From NCBI RefSeq assembly GCF_026168555.1, contig NZ_CP092471.1:568501-632500 (forward strand): a DNA stretch of 64,000 bases, read 5' to 3'. Positions 35,475-44,091 of this stretch are shown in pieces (the stretch's first letter is position 1; every line of letters begins with the position of its first letter). The DNA comes from Qipengyuania spongiae. GTDB taxonomy: Bacteria > Pseudomonadota > Alphaproteobacteria > Sphingomonadales > Sphingomonadaceae. The notes beneath the pieces were generated by a model that was given only the letters and a program-made list of their open reading frames with translations, did not search any database and was not told where the DNA came from. The translations under genes were made by a program, and so were the position numbers.

Positions 35475-35655
35475 CGTTAGTTCGATGTCTGGTGCTGGTT
35501 CGACGAAACGACTGCGCTCACCCCATTGGTAGCGCACGACCCACACCATGGAACGGCCGAAACCTCTGAGTCTGACGTGCGATTTCCGTCGGAAGAGGGT
35601 CGTTGTCTAAGTTCATGCCCGTGCAGATCGATCGCATTGCGCCCGGTCCGCTTCA

Positions 35656-36162
35656 CTACGTGCCGCAGGTATAGGTTCCGTCGGAGTAGACCCGCTCCAT
35701 TCCTTCCTCTCCGCGAATGGTGAGGCTGGCCGACCAGCTCGTCGTTTCGATCTCGCCTGACCTTCCTTCACCCGGATCACGCATGATCGACACGGAAAAG
35801 TCCATACCGTTGGTAAAGGATCCGCCGTTCCGAAGCGCTTCGTATCCGCCAGCACGACTTGCCTCGAGAACAATCGGGACAGTTGTCGCTTTCACGACCG
35901 CTTCGGCCACTGCCTTCCGATCTGACGGAGCCGACGCGACGAAAACCAGATCGCCGGACCGGGTCTCGAAACCGCAGCCGAGGCCCGGCTCGATGAGCGA
36001 GGAGAATTCGTCATGGGCGATAGGTTTCAACCCGAATGTCGTTCCCATTGTCGAAGGCGACGGTTTCAAAGCATCCCCGGTCGGGGCACCGCTTGCGACC
36101 ACCTCGCCTGTAGGCGGTTGGACGCCGCCATCGGTCGGCTTCTCATCCGCGCAGGCAGTCAC
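35656..36162 (-). CDS. Hypothetical lipoprotein with unclear start
   Basis: About 168 residues. The mature part begins at a Cys in a lipobox (VLAVTACADEKP), with polar, Pro/Gly-rich sequence, then an alpha/beta domain (GLGCGFETRSGDLVFVASAP) and a C-terminal YSDGTYTCGT. The GTG at 36162 lies inside the signal peptide. The hydrophobic segment upstream (NSVFVALFVLAVTAC) is in frame but no ATG, GTG or TTG precedes it. The true start is therefore a rare codon such as the ATT at about 36204, or the 5' end has suffered a frameshift. Confidence 0.55.
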   Translation of the reverse strand: MTACADEKPTDGGVQPPTGEVVASGAPTGDALKPSPSTMGTTFGLKPIAHDEFSSLIEPGLGCGFETRSGDLVFVASAPSDRKAVAEAVVKATTVPIVLEASRAGGYEALRNGGSFTNGMDFSVSIMRDPGEGRSGEIETTSWSASLTIRGEEGMERVYSDGTYTCGT

Positions 36163-36437
36163 CGCTAAAACGAAAAGGGCTACGAAGACGGAATTTTTGA
36201 GAATCGAAGCGCGCGCCTCATGGTTCGGACGTTGGAGAGCAGACTCTTGTCGGCAGAGTGATTAGCAGATCCCAAGATGCCACTAATCACTTTTGATGCC
36301 GACCAGACAATCTTTTGTGTTTGTCGCCCTTTTCCGACAAAAATCATAACTGTAAGGATACGCCTTTGGAACGCTGTCGCGCGAACGAATTCGTTGTTCG
36401 AAAATGCAGACTTGGGTTTCCCGGAAATGGCGACCGC

Positions 36438-37055
36438 TCACAGCCATCCGTTCTCACGCGCGATCCGGCTCGCCTCAATCCGACCTGACGCGCCGAGCTT
36501 CGACGCGGCTTCCGACAGGTAATTGCGGACGGTCCCGGGAGACAGGGAGAGCATTTTCCCAATGGCCTTGTTGGAATGCCCTTCTTCCGCCAACCGCAGA
36601 ACCAGACGATCTCGGTCGCTCAGGGGATCGTCCGAATTGTCCCAAGCCGCCGCGGCGAGTTCCGGCGCGATCGCCCGGCCACCGCGAGCCACCGTCCGAA
36701 TGGCTTCGCCCAGTTCCTCGATCGGACTATCCTTCAGCAGGTAGCCACGAACGCCGGCTGCAAGGGCGCGGCGCAGATAGCCGCCGCGGTCGTAGGTCGT
36801 GATGATGATCACGCGAAAGGCCGCATCGGCCTCTCTCGCGATCCTCGCGAGGTCGAGACCGGTCATGCCCGGCATCTCGATATCGGTCAGCAGGATATCG
36901 GGGCGATGCTCTCGAACCGCTTCGAGTGCTTTTTGCCCGTCGGTCGCCGTCGCGACCACTTCGAAGTCGTCCTCGATTGCCAGCAATCGTGCCAGAGCGC
37001 CGAGGACCATGGTCTGGTCCTCCGCGATGACGATGCGGACCTTTTCGCCGATCAT
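36438..37055 (-). CDS. NarL/DesR-type response regulator
   Basis: Two-domain response regulator, 205 residues. The receiver (acidic pair in VIAEDQ, phospho-Asp in ILLTDIEMPG near residue 56, Lys in LLKDSP) is followed by a LuxR-type helix-turn-helix (LSDRDRLVLRLAEEGHSNKAIGKML-like, near 145-200; shown in part). It overlaps the kinase gene by four bases. As in DesK/DesR systems beside ABC exporters, it probably activates the upstream transporter genes. ATG at 37055 (MIGEKVRIV) is the natural start. Confidence 0.93.
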   Translation of the reverse strand: MIGEKVRIVIAEDQTMVLGALARLLAIEDDFEVVATATDGQKALEAVREHRPDILLTDIEMPGMTGLDLARIAREADAAFRVIIITTYDRGGYLRRALAAGVRGYLLKDSPIEELGEAIRTVARGGRAIAPELAAAAWDNSDDPLSDRDRLVLRLAEEGHSNKAIGKMLSLSPGTVRNYLSEAASKLGASGRIEASRIARENGWL

Positions 37056-38158
37056 GTGGCCGGTACACTCGCTACGAGCCGGGTGCCGAAGGGTTCGTCG
37101 CGAAGGGCGAGCCCACCTCCGGCGGCAACGAGGCGAGCGCGCATTCCGGAGAGCCCACCGCCTTCGCGTGTCACTCCTCCGCGCCCATTGTCGACGATAT
37201 GCAGACAGATCTCCTTGCCTTCGGTCTCGATCCGGATCTCGCATTCGGTAGCGTCCGAATGCCGGACCACGTTCGTGATCGCTTCGCGCAGCGCCATCGC
37301 CAGAACGCCGCCTCGTTCGGCGGACACCGAGGCCGGATTGCCAATTATTCGGCAACCGATACCCGCGCTTTCGAGCATGATGCGCGCCGCGCCGATTTCC
37401 CGATCGAGACCGGCTTCGCGAACGCCGGCGAGGGCTTCGCGTACTTCCTTCAATCCCTCGCGGGCGGCGTCTCCTATCTCGCGGGCTTCCACGAGGGCCT
37501 CCTTCGGATCGCGGGTGACGAGACGGGCGGTGAGATCGGCCTTGACCGCGATGAGCGTCAGCGTGCGACCGAGGAGATCGTGGAGATCGCGCCCGATACG
37601 CTCGCGTTCGGCGATACGGCTCAGCGCGCGAACCTCTTCCTGAGCGAGACGAAGCTCGGAGTTCTTGTCGCGCAGATTGGCGGCCGAGACGTTCGATGCG
37701 CCGACGATCGCCGAAAGGAGCACCGCGGGACCCCACCAGATCGGATGGTGGCCGAGTACGAGACCCGTCACCGCGATGATCCCGCAGACCAGCGCTACGA
37801 CCGTCTTTGCACGCGATGCTGGCCTAATCTCGCCCGCCATCGCGGCTGCGTAGACCGCGATTACCGACCAGTTGGCTTCGAGCGGTGCCAGCAGAACGGC
37901 AATCGCGGCGATGGTGACCACCGGTCCGACAGATCCCGTCTTGGCCGAACCGGCCTTGAGATAGACGAACAGGAAGACACCGAGGCCGATGCCCGAAGCG
38001 ATTGCCTGGAATGTCGTCGGCGCGATGAATATCCAGGGGAAGACATAGAACGGCAGAAAGGCGAGCCAGACCCACGGGCCGTCGGGATCGAACAGCGCGC
38101 GCCATTCCGATCGTTCCGGCATGTCTGATGGCTCGCTTTTCATCGGCTGTAGGTTCAT
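37052..38158 (-). CDS. DesK-like sensor histidine kinase
   Basis: Membrane sensor kinase, 368 residues from ATG at 38158 (an in-frame ATG at 38185 would overlap the permease gene). Five or six hydrophobic helices occupy residues ~30-160. The HisKA_3 segment RIAERERIGRDLHDLLGRTL gives the phospho-acceptor His near residue 195. The ATPase has REAITNVVRHSDA and DNGRGG near 310-335. There is no extracytoplasmic domain, so it may sense membrane state or drug stress through its helices, as DesK/LiaS types do. It lies in an operon with the ABC transporter and its regulator. Confidence 0.92.
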   Translation of the reverse strand: MNLQPMKSEPSDMPERSEWRALFDPDGPWVWLAFLPFYVFPWIFIAPTTFQAIASGIGLGVFLFVYLKAGSAKTGSVGPVVTIAAIAVLLAPLEANWSVIAVYAAAMAGEIRPASRAKTVVALVCGIIAVTGLVLGHHPIWWGPAVLLSAIVGASNVSAANLRDKNSELRLAQEEVRALSRIAERERIGRDLHDLLGRTLTLIAVKADLTARLVTRDPKEALVEAREIGDAAREGLKEVREALAGVREAGLDREIGAARIMLESAGIGCRIIGNPASVSAERGGVLAMALREAITNVVRHSDATECEIRIETEGKEICLHIVDNGRGGVTREGGGLSGMRARLVAAGGGLALRDEPFGTRLVASVPAT

Positions 38159-38174
38159 TGCATCCGCGCGCCAG

Positions 38175-38933
38175 TCAAGCGGCACTACGCCGCCATCCCG
38201 AGGCGGCGAAGAGCGCCGCGACGATAGTCATGAGGGCGAGCACCCCGCCATGAAGCAAAACCGAATGGGGACGGTCCACGCCGACGATGGTGAGTGCGAG
38301 CTCGCTCAGGTGCCAGGAGGGCGTCGCCCATGTGAGCGTCCGCAACCACTCGGGAAGGGCGTCGATCGGAAACCACAGTCCGCCGAGCACCGCGAAACCG
38401 AGGAAGAGGAAGTTTGCGGCCGCGATCGCGCCTTTCGACGTCATCCGCATACCGACACCAAGTCCGATCAGCGCGAAGGGTGCGACCGAGAACAGGTGAA
38501 GGAGGAACAGCGGCAGCCACCTCTCGGCGGGAAGACGCACACCCCCGGCCACGATGCCGAGCGAGTAGATCAGGAGGACCGCGACGCTCGTGAAGAGCAC
38601 CGATGCGGCGATCTTGCCCGCGATGTAAGCCGAACCCGGCAGCGGCGACACGCGCTTCAGCTCGATCAGATTGGCCGCGCGCTCGTCCGCGACACCGACG
38701 CCGAAGCCGAAGAGCGAAGGGCCGATCGCCGCGAAGACGCCGAAGGTCGCGAGCGCGTAGGCTGCGGTCGCGGTGTCGCCATCGCTCATGGCGATCGCGA
38801 AGAGACCGTAGAAGGCGACCGGCAGAAGGACCGTCGGCAGGATGAACTGCGGCAGACGCCAGGACTTGCGAATTTCGGCCAGGCTCTCGATCACGTAGAG
38901 CCGGCTCTGGGGCACGAGCGTGCGGGACATCAT
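38175..38933 (-). CDS. ABC-2 type transporter permease
   Basis: Six-helix ABC-2 permease of 252 residues. It begins SRTLVPQSRLYVIESLAEIR, contains the cytoplasmic motif ANLIELKRVSPLPGSAYIAG, and ends with the exporter motif ALPEWLRTLTWATPSWHL near 205. Its ATG overlaps the ATPase stop by four bases (ATGA). Together they form an exporter of the drug/lipid type; the substrate is unknown. A 16-base gap separates it from the kinase gene. Confidence 0.92.
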   Translation of the reverse strand: MMSRTLVPQSRLYVIESLAEIRKSWRLPQFILPTVLLPVAFYGLFAIAMSDGDTATAAYALATFGVFAAIGPSLFGFGVGVADERAANLIELKRVSPLPGSAYIAGKIAASVLFTSVAVLLIYSLGIVAGGVRLPAERWLPLFLLHLFSVAPFALIGLGVGMRMTSKGAIAAANFLFLGFAVLGGLWFPIDALPEWLRTLTWATPSWHLSELALTIVGVDRPHSVLLHGGVLALMTIVAALFAASGWRRSAA

Positions 38934-39838
38934 GCGGCCTCCTTCAGGGTCTTGTCGGTGAGTGTCGACAGCGCATCCTCGAGACTGGCGGCCTCGATCC
39001 GCAGATCGGAACAGGCGCCGTCTCGCTCCAAGAGCGCGCGGACCGTCGCGACGGCGTCGCCGGACAGGATTCTCGCTTCGCCGCCCGATCGTGATGCCCG
39101 GCGGACCTGCGGCAGTCCTAGAAGCGCTGGTTCGGGCAGACCGGTTCGGCATCTGATCGTCGCGCCGGCGGTGCTGGCACGGATTTCCGCGGTCGTGCCG
39201 TCGGCGACGATCCGTCCTTCGGCTATCACCACCACACGGTCGGCCAGTGCTTCCGCCTCCTCCAGGTAGTGGGTCGTCAGGAGAACCGCCGCGCCGTCGT
39301 CCGCGGTGTCGCGCACCGTCGTCCAGAGGCCGCGGCGCGCTTCGGCGTCGAGGCCGGTCGTGGGTTCGTCGAGGATCAGAAGATCGGGCCGCCCGCAGAT
39401 GGCCAGCGCGAACTGAAGTCGCCGCGACTGGCCGCCGGACAGGGCGCCACCGCGTCTATCCGCGAGCTCCCCAAGTCCTGCCAGTGCGAGCGTGTCGTCG
39501 ATCTTTCGCGCCTCCATGAAGTAGCCACTCTGCAACGCGATCGTTTCGCGCACCGTCAGGACGTCTGGCAGGCTTGCCGACTGCAGCATCACGCCCATCC
39601 GGGCGCGCGCCACGGGACGTCGTGGATCGAGGCCGAACAGATCGGCTGTTCCGGCATCAGGCAGCAGCCGCCCCGTGAGGACGCCGACCGCGGTAGTCTT
39701 TCCGGCTCCGTTCGGGCCGAGCAGCGCGGTCACCTCGCCTGGTCGGATACCCAGGGATAGATCATCCAGCGCCAAGGTCGTGCCCATTCGCTTGCTGACG
39801 GATGAGAGACTGGCGACGGCGGCGAGATCGGACGGCAT
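38930..39838 (-). CDS. ABC transporter ATP-binding protein
   Basis: ABC ATPase, 302 residues. Walker A GPNGAGKTTA lies near residue 46, signature LSGGQSRRLQ near 140, Walker B LLILDEPTTG near 160 and the H-loop His in LLTTHYLEEAE. A C-terminal extension (~225-302) is typical of ABC-2 drug exporters such as DrrA. ATG at 39838 with AAGGAGAAG upstream is chosen over an in-frame start at 39901. It is the first gene of the exporter operon; the promoter lies in the 170-base gap shared with the divergent amidohydrolase. Confidence 0.94.
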   Translation of the reverse strand: MPSDLAAVASLSSVSKRMGTTLALDDLSLGIRPGEVTALLGPNGAGKTTAVGVLTGRLLPDAGTADLFGLDPRRPVARARMGVMLQSASLPDVLTVRETIALQSGYFMEARKIDDTLALAGLGELADRRGGALSGGQSRRLQFALAICGRPDLLILDEPTTGLDAEARRGLWTTVRDTADDGAAVLLTTHYLEEAEALADRVVVIAEGRIVADGTTAEIRASTAGATIRCRTGLPEPALLGLPQVRRASRSGGEARILSGDAVATVRALLERDGACSDLRIEAASLEDALSTLTDKTLKEAA

Positions 39839-40008
39839 GCGGCTTCTCCTTCGGATGAAGAGACAACTCGCACGCAAATTGGGAACGGACCAGTGACGCA
39901 TGGCACGCCGATCGCATGACAGATGTCACTAGGATTGGGGGCGGACGAAGTTCAGCTTGAACGGATCAAGACGCTCCAAAGCGCGTCGAGACGAACGAGG
40001 ACCGCCGT

Positions 40009-41829
40009 ATGATCCACACATGTTTTCGCTACCGCCCCCAGGCTCGCCTGGCGCTCGTAACGGGCTTGCTGCTCGGCATCTCCGCCCCGGCTTTCGCGCA
40101 GGCGACGCTTATCCAGAACGTCCGCGTCTTCGATGGCGAGGATGTTCACGCAGAGCGTTCGGTGCTGATCGAGGGCAACCGTATCGTCGAGGACGACTTC
40201 GACGGACCCGTTCCCGAGGGCGCGCGGATCGTGACATGCGAGGACTGCACCTTGCTCCCCGGGCTCATCGACGCGCATGTTCACGCCTATGCCGGTCTGG
40301 ACGATGCCCTGCTGTTCGGAGTGACGAGCGTGCTCGACATGTTTACCGCGCCCGCCATGACGGCGCAATCGCGCGCCCGTACCGCCGCGCACGACAACCC
40401 GGACGAAGCCGACCTCTACAGCGCCGGGATCCTCGCAACCGCGCCGGGCGGCCACGGGACGCAATTCGGAGTGGACGTTCCAACGATCACCGGTCCGGAA
40501 CAGGCCGAGGCGTGGGTGGCGGCGCGCATCGCCGAAGGGTCCGACTACATCAAGATCGTGATCGAAGCCGGCGGCGAGGCGGTCGGTCGGACATTGCCGA
40601 CGCTGGATCAGGCGACGGTCACCGCACTGGTCGACGCCGCCCACCGCCAGGGCAGGCTCGCGGTGGTCCACGCCTCGACACGCGCCGCGGCCGAGATGGC
40701 GATCGAGGCGGATGCCGACGGTCTCGTGCATTTCTTCGCCGATGCACCGGTCGATGCGGCGATGCTCGCCGCGATGCGCGAGAGCGGCATGTTCGTGACG
40801 CCGACATTCGCGGTCTTCGAAGGCTTCGCTGGCCGCGCCGGCAGCGAAAAGCTGCTCGAGGAACCGGCCTTTGCGGGCATTCTCGATCGCCAGACCCTCG
40901 CCAATCTGCGGCCGCCCGTCGAGAGCGAACGCATCGACAGCTTCGCGCCCGCCATGGAGGCCAATATCGCCGCACTCGCCGAGGCGGGCATACCGATCCT
41001 CGCGGGCAGCGACGCGCCCAATCCCGGGACCTGGTTCGGCATTTCGCTGCACCGCGAGCTCGAACTGCTGGTGCAGTCGGGCCTGAGCCCGCGGTCGGCG
41101 CTGGTGTCAGCCACTTCGGCGCCCGCGCGCGCCTTCGACATCGAAGGGCACGGAGGGATCGCCGACGGCATGTTCGCCGATCTCCTGTTGGTGCGAGGTG
41201 ATCCGACGCGGGACATCACCGCGACCCGCCGGATCGTGGAGGTCTGGAAGGACGGTCGCTCGACGGCCGAGCTGCGCGCCACCCGCCGCGATCGGATCGC
41301 CTCGCAGGCGACACAATCGCCGACCCGGCAACCGATTCCCGAAGACGGAACGATCGCTGCGTTCTCGCAAAACGGCGACGCCGTCTCGATCGATGCGCCG
41401 TTCGGCAGCTGGGCTGTCTCGACCGATGCCATGCTGGGCGGCAGCTCGAGCGCGGCCGCCTCGCTGACCGGCGACGGTGCTCTGCGGCTCGCCGGAACGG
41501 TCGTGCAGGGCGGGTTCGCGCAATGGGCCGGTATTGCCTGGACGCCGGGCGAGCGCATGATGGCTCCGGTCGACCTGACGTCGGCGCGGGGCATCACCTT
41601 CCGTATCCGTGGGAACGCCAGTGGTCCGGGAGTGATGGGTTTTTCCGAAGCGGGCGGTCAGCAGCCCTCGCTCGCTTCGATCGAGATCGGCGAGGAGTGG
41701 CGCGAAATCCGCGTCGCGTTCGAAGACCTTCCGCGGTTCGACGGCGCGGGCACGACGATGCTGCTGATCGGCGCGTTCGCGCCTGGGCCCTTCGCCATCG
41801 AGATCGACGATATAAAGCTCTGGGAATGA
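40009..41829 (+). CDS. Exported amidohydrolase with C-terminal CIA30-like domain
   Basis: Secreted metal-dependent amidohydrolase, 606 residues. The signal peptide ends APAFAQ near residue 30. Metal ligands are DAHVHA near 88, a candidate carboxylated Lys in YIKIVIEAG near 185, HAST near 223 and GSDAP near 335. From ~440 a second domain resembles CIA30 / a carbohydrate-binding jelly roll (WAVSTDAMLGGSSSA, WAGIAWTPGERMM, RGITFRIRGNA). The two-domain form occurs in some sphingomonads; the substrate is unknown. It is divergent from the ABC operon and ends at a bidirectional terminator. Confidence 0.88.
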   Translation: MIHTCFRYRPQARLALVTGLLLGISAPAFAQATLIQNVRVFDGEDVHAERSVLIEGNRIVEDDFDGPVPEGARIVTCEDCTLLPGLIDAHVHAYAGLDDALLFGVTSVLDMFTAPAMTAQSRARTAAHDNPDEADLYSAGILATAPGGHGTQFGVDVPTITGPEQAEAWVAARIAEGSDYIKIVIEAGGEAVGRTLPTLDQATVTALVDAAHRQGRLAVVHASTRAAAEMAIEADADGLVHFFADAPVDAAMLAAMRESGMFVTPTFAVFEGFAGRAGSEKLLEEPAFAGILDRQTLANLRPPVESERIDSFAPAMEANIAALAEAGIPILAGSDAPNPGTWFGISLHRELELLVQSGLSPRSALVSATSAPARAFDIEGHGGIADGMFADLLLVRGDPTRDITATRRIVEVWKDGRSTAELRATRRDRIASQATQSPTRQPIPEDGTIAAFSQNGDAVSIDAPFGSWAVSTDAMLGGSSSAAASLTGDGALRLAGTVVQGGFAQWAGIAWTPGERMMAPVDLTSARGITFRIRGNASGPGVMGFSEAGGQQPSLASIEIGEEWREIRVAFEDLPRFDGAGTTMLLIGAFAPGPFAIEIDDIKLWE

Positions 41830-41830
41830 G

Positions 41831-41859
41831 GATGGGCCGACCGCCGCCGGCCCATCTTT
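41831..41859. terminator. Bidirectional intrinsic terminator
   Basis: GATGGGCCG pairs perfectly with CGGCCCATC around an 8-base loop, followed by TTTC on the plus strand. It lies between the convergent amidohydrolase and HU genes, 2 bases after the former stop and 5 before the latter. Confidence 0.8.
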
Positions 41860-41863
41860 CGCG

Positions 41864-42133
41864 TCACATCTTGTCCTTGAGACCCTTCGCGGGCTTGAAG
41901 CCGACGCTGCGCGACGCCTTGATCGTCATCGCCTCGCCCGTGGCCGGGTTGCGGCCCTGCCGCTCCGGCCGATCCTTGACCGAGAACTTGCCGAAGCCGG
42001 GAATGGCGATGTCGTCGCCCTTTGAGGCGGCATCGCCGATCGCGTCGAACGCGGACATGAGGACATCCTTGGTCTTCGCCTCGGAAAGGTCCGCCTCCTT
42101 GGCGACGGTCTTGATAAGTTCGCTCATGTTCAT
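41864..42133 (-). CDS. HU-family DNA-binding protein
   Basis: Histone-like HU/IHF-family nucleoid protein of 89 residues. It has the usual MNMSELIKTVAKEADLS opening, the dimer core, GFGKFSVKDRPERQGRNP leading into the DNA-binding arms, and the C-terminal helix AKGLKDKM. The size is normal. HU bends and compacts DNA non-specifically. The gene is isolated, reading away from the adjacent 210-base gap that should hold its promoter. A single HU gene outside the usual lon context suggests an accessory paralogue. Confidence 0.93.
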   Translation of the reverse strand: MNMSELIKTVAKEADLSEAKTKDVLMSAFDAIGDAASKGDDIAIPGFGKFSVKDRPERQGRNPATGEAMTIKASRSVGFKPAKGLKDKM

Positions 42134-42346
42134 TCGTCGTGTCTCCGTGAGTTAAATGCTTCGGCTGCGCCTAGCATGCAGTCGCTTTTCGGGGAATATT
42201 ATCGCCGAACATAGGTTTCCGATCGCAAGCATGACCGGCAAAAGTCTCGCAGGCATTCTCCCTTCGGATAGCCATTTGCTCGTTGAAACGGAATTCAGAA
42301 GCGGTTCGACCGTCCGCATCACAGTCATTAGCGTACCAGTCGCCGC

Positions 42347-43213
42347 CTAGAGCCGCAGATCGACGACCGCCTCAACACCGCGCGCCATCACGTTCCCTGC
42401 GCCGTTTACCTGATCGGCGCGCCCGAACTTCGCCTTGGCACCCGTGTTGCGAAGCCGTGCGGGCAGGCGGCCTGCGTCCCGCCAGTCGGCGCAGAGCCGA
42501 GCGGTGCACAGAACCTTGCGAGGAGCCGCGCCTTCGACGCCTTCGGTCAGCTCCAGATAGCAATTGTCGCCGCACTCGAAACCGGCGAGGTTCACCGGCT
42601 TGTACTCGAGCCGGTCGTATTCGCGCGATCGGGCTTCCATGACCTCGGCGTAGTCTTCCGAATTGATCGGCGTATCTGCGGTTTCGCGACCGAACACATG
42701 GTTGCGGATGGAGGCGGGCACCTGCGCGCTCGAGCAGGATGCGAACCGCTGGCCCTCGACCGTGAAATGGACCTGATCGGTCACGGTCATCGTGAAGGTC
42801 TCGTCGCTGCGCGAACCGTCATAGGTGTTCTCGCAGGTGTTACGAAGGCGATAGTCGTCGCCGGTCCGCGACACGATCGTCGCGCGGCAGTTCCTAGTGC
42901 TCGATCCCACGAGGCCGTCCCCGTTCCAACCTCGCCAACCAGCGTTCGCGGGATTGCGGCAGCTCTCGCCTTCGACGACGTAGATGCCGGGTGTCAGGGG
43001 CACCTCCCGCGCCGATGTCTCGTCTGAGCGAGCGGCCGAGGAATTACCCGCGCTGGGAGCGTTGTCGCTTGCTGTAATATCCTGCTCTTCCGCAGGGTTA
43101 GAAGCGCCTTGAGGCATCGACGCGCCGGGTTCGTTGGAGCCGGGCTGCGAGCACGCGGCCAGGAGCGTCATGCTGGCAAGGAGTGTGAAGGCGGGGAGGC
43201 GACGTTGGTGCAT
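42347..43213 (-). CDS. Hypothetical lipoprotein
   Basis: A 288-residue predicted lipoprotein; lipobox LLAAC lies near residue 21. A Ser/Gly/Pro/Asn-rich linker follows to about 65. Then come two small beta-rich units, the first with GIYVVEGESCRNPANAGWRGW and FTMTVTDQVHFTVEG, the second with LAGFECGDNCYLELTEGVEG. Paired Cys residues suggest disulfides in the periplasm. No family recognised. Start ATG at 43213. Confidence 0.65.
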   Translation of the reverse strand: MHQRRLPAFTLLASMTLLAACSQPGSNEPGASMPQGASNPAEEQDITASDNAPSAGNSSAARSDETSAREVPLTPGIYVVEGESCRNPANAGWRGWNGDGLVGSSTRNCRATIVSRTGDDYRLRNTCENTYDGSRSDETFTMTVTDQVHFTVEGQRFASCSSAQVPASIRNHVFGRETADTPINSEDYAEVMEARSREYDRLEYKPVNLAGFECGDNCYLELTEGVEGAAPRKVLCTARLCADWRDAGRLPARLRNTGAKAKFGRADQVNGAGNVMARGVEAVVDLRL

Positions 43214-43377
43214 CAGGATTTCCGGATTGTTCGTTTGTTTCCAGGATATCGGCCACCTGTTACACTTCCGCGAAGTGGAGATGCCGCGTCATCCGCCAGA
43301 ACCGCTGCACCGGCGATTATCATCGCTTACGCCTTTTCGATGACCGCCAGACCGGCGTAATTGGAAGGCATTCGTAT

Positions 43378-44034
43378 CTAGCCTTCATCCGCGCGCAGAT
43401 AACCGACCAGCAGGTCCGTGATTTCCGCGACGAAGGTATCGTCGTCCACGGTTTGCCCGGACAATACGCTCGCGTCCTTGAACAGGGCATGGTCGGCAAG
43501 GCCCGATTGTAGGACGTAAAGCGTGAAGGCCGCGGCTTTGCCCAGATCGGATCGTCCGATTTCCTCCTTGAACGCTTCCAGCTCGATCGCGAGCCTTTTG
43601 GTGGCTGCCGCCATTTGTTCTTCGGATCGATCGTGCAGAAGTTCGGGCTCGAGGCGACCATACAGGTATACGGGCCTGGCCAGATGACGCAGATCGCGCA
43701 TGACGCGATAGGCGAGGCTGACCCGAGAACGGATGAGTTCTCGCAAGGTTGCCGGACTGGTTGTCAGCGCCCCCGCGAGGAGCTCGACGTGGCCCTGCTC
43801 CCATTCCGCGACCCGTCGCCAGTAGAGTTCGTGCAAGGCTGGGATGAAGCCAGCTTTCTTGTCGTACCGGCGATAGATCGTCGCCGCCGACACGTTCGCG
43901 CGTCTGGCGATCTCGGTCACGCCGATCTCGCCGAACTCCTTCTCGCGCAGCAAGGCCTCGAGCGCATCCAGCAGGGCGTCGCGAGTGCGCTGGGAGCGCC
44001 GCTGAACGGCAGGACGGGATCCGGCGGACGACAA
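43378..44034 (-). CDS. TetR-family transcriptional regulator
   Basis: TetR/AcrR-type repressor, 218 residues. The N-terminal helix-turn-helix is visible (RDALLDALEALLREKEFGEI, then VTEIARRANVSAATIYRRY). The ligand-binding half is unlike a named subgroup. TTG at 44034 is preferred to TTG at 44043, because AGGAG sits directly against the latter but 9 bases from the former. It is divergent from the metallo-hydrolase-like gene across a short AT-rich gap, the usual arrangement for a repressor and its target. Confidence 0.9.
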   Translation of the reverse strand: MSSAGSRPAVQRRSQRTRDALLDALEALLREKEFGEIGVTEIARRANVSAATIYRRYDKKAGFIPALHELYWRRVAEWEQGHVELLAGALTTSPATLRELIRSRVSLAYRVMRDLRHLARPVYLYGRLEPELLHDRSEEQMAAATKRLAIELEAFKEEIGRSDLGKAAAFTLYVLQSGLADHALFKDASVLSGQTVDDDTFVAEITDLLVGYLRADEG

Positions 44035-44054
44035 GCTTGACAACTCCTGAATGT

Positions 44055-44072
44055 AAAACGTATTCGCATTTT
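44055..44072. promoter_or_regulatory. Possible TetR operator in the divergent gap
   Basis: AAAACGTATTCGCATTTT has matching outer arms (AAAA/TTTT) and an inner G-C pair, in the centre of the short gap between the TetR gene and the divergent hydrolase-like gene. The symmetry is imperfect, so this is a weak call. Confidence 0.3.
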
Positions 44073-44091
44073 GCGATTGGAGGATGCGGCG

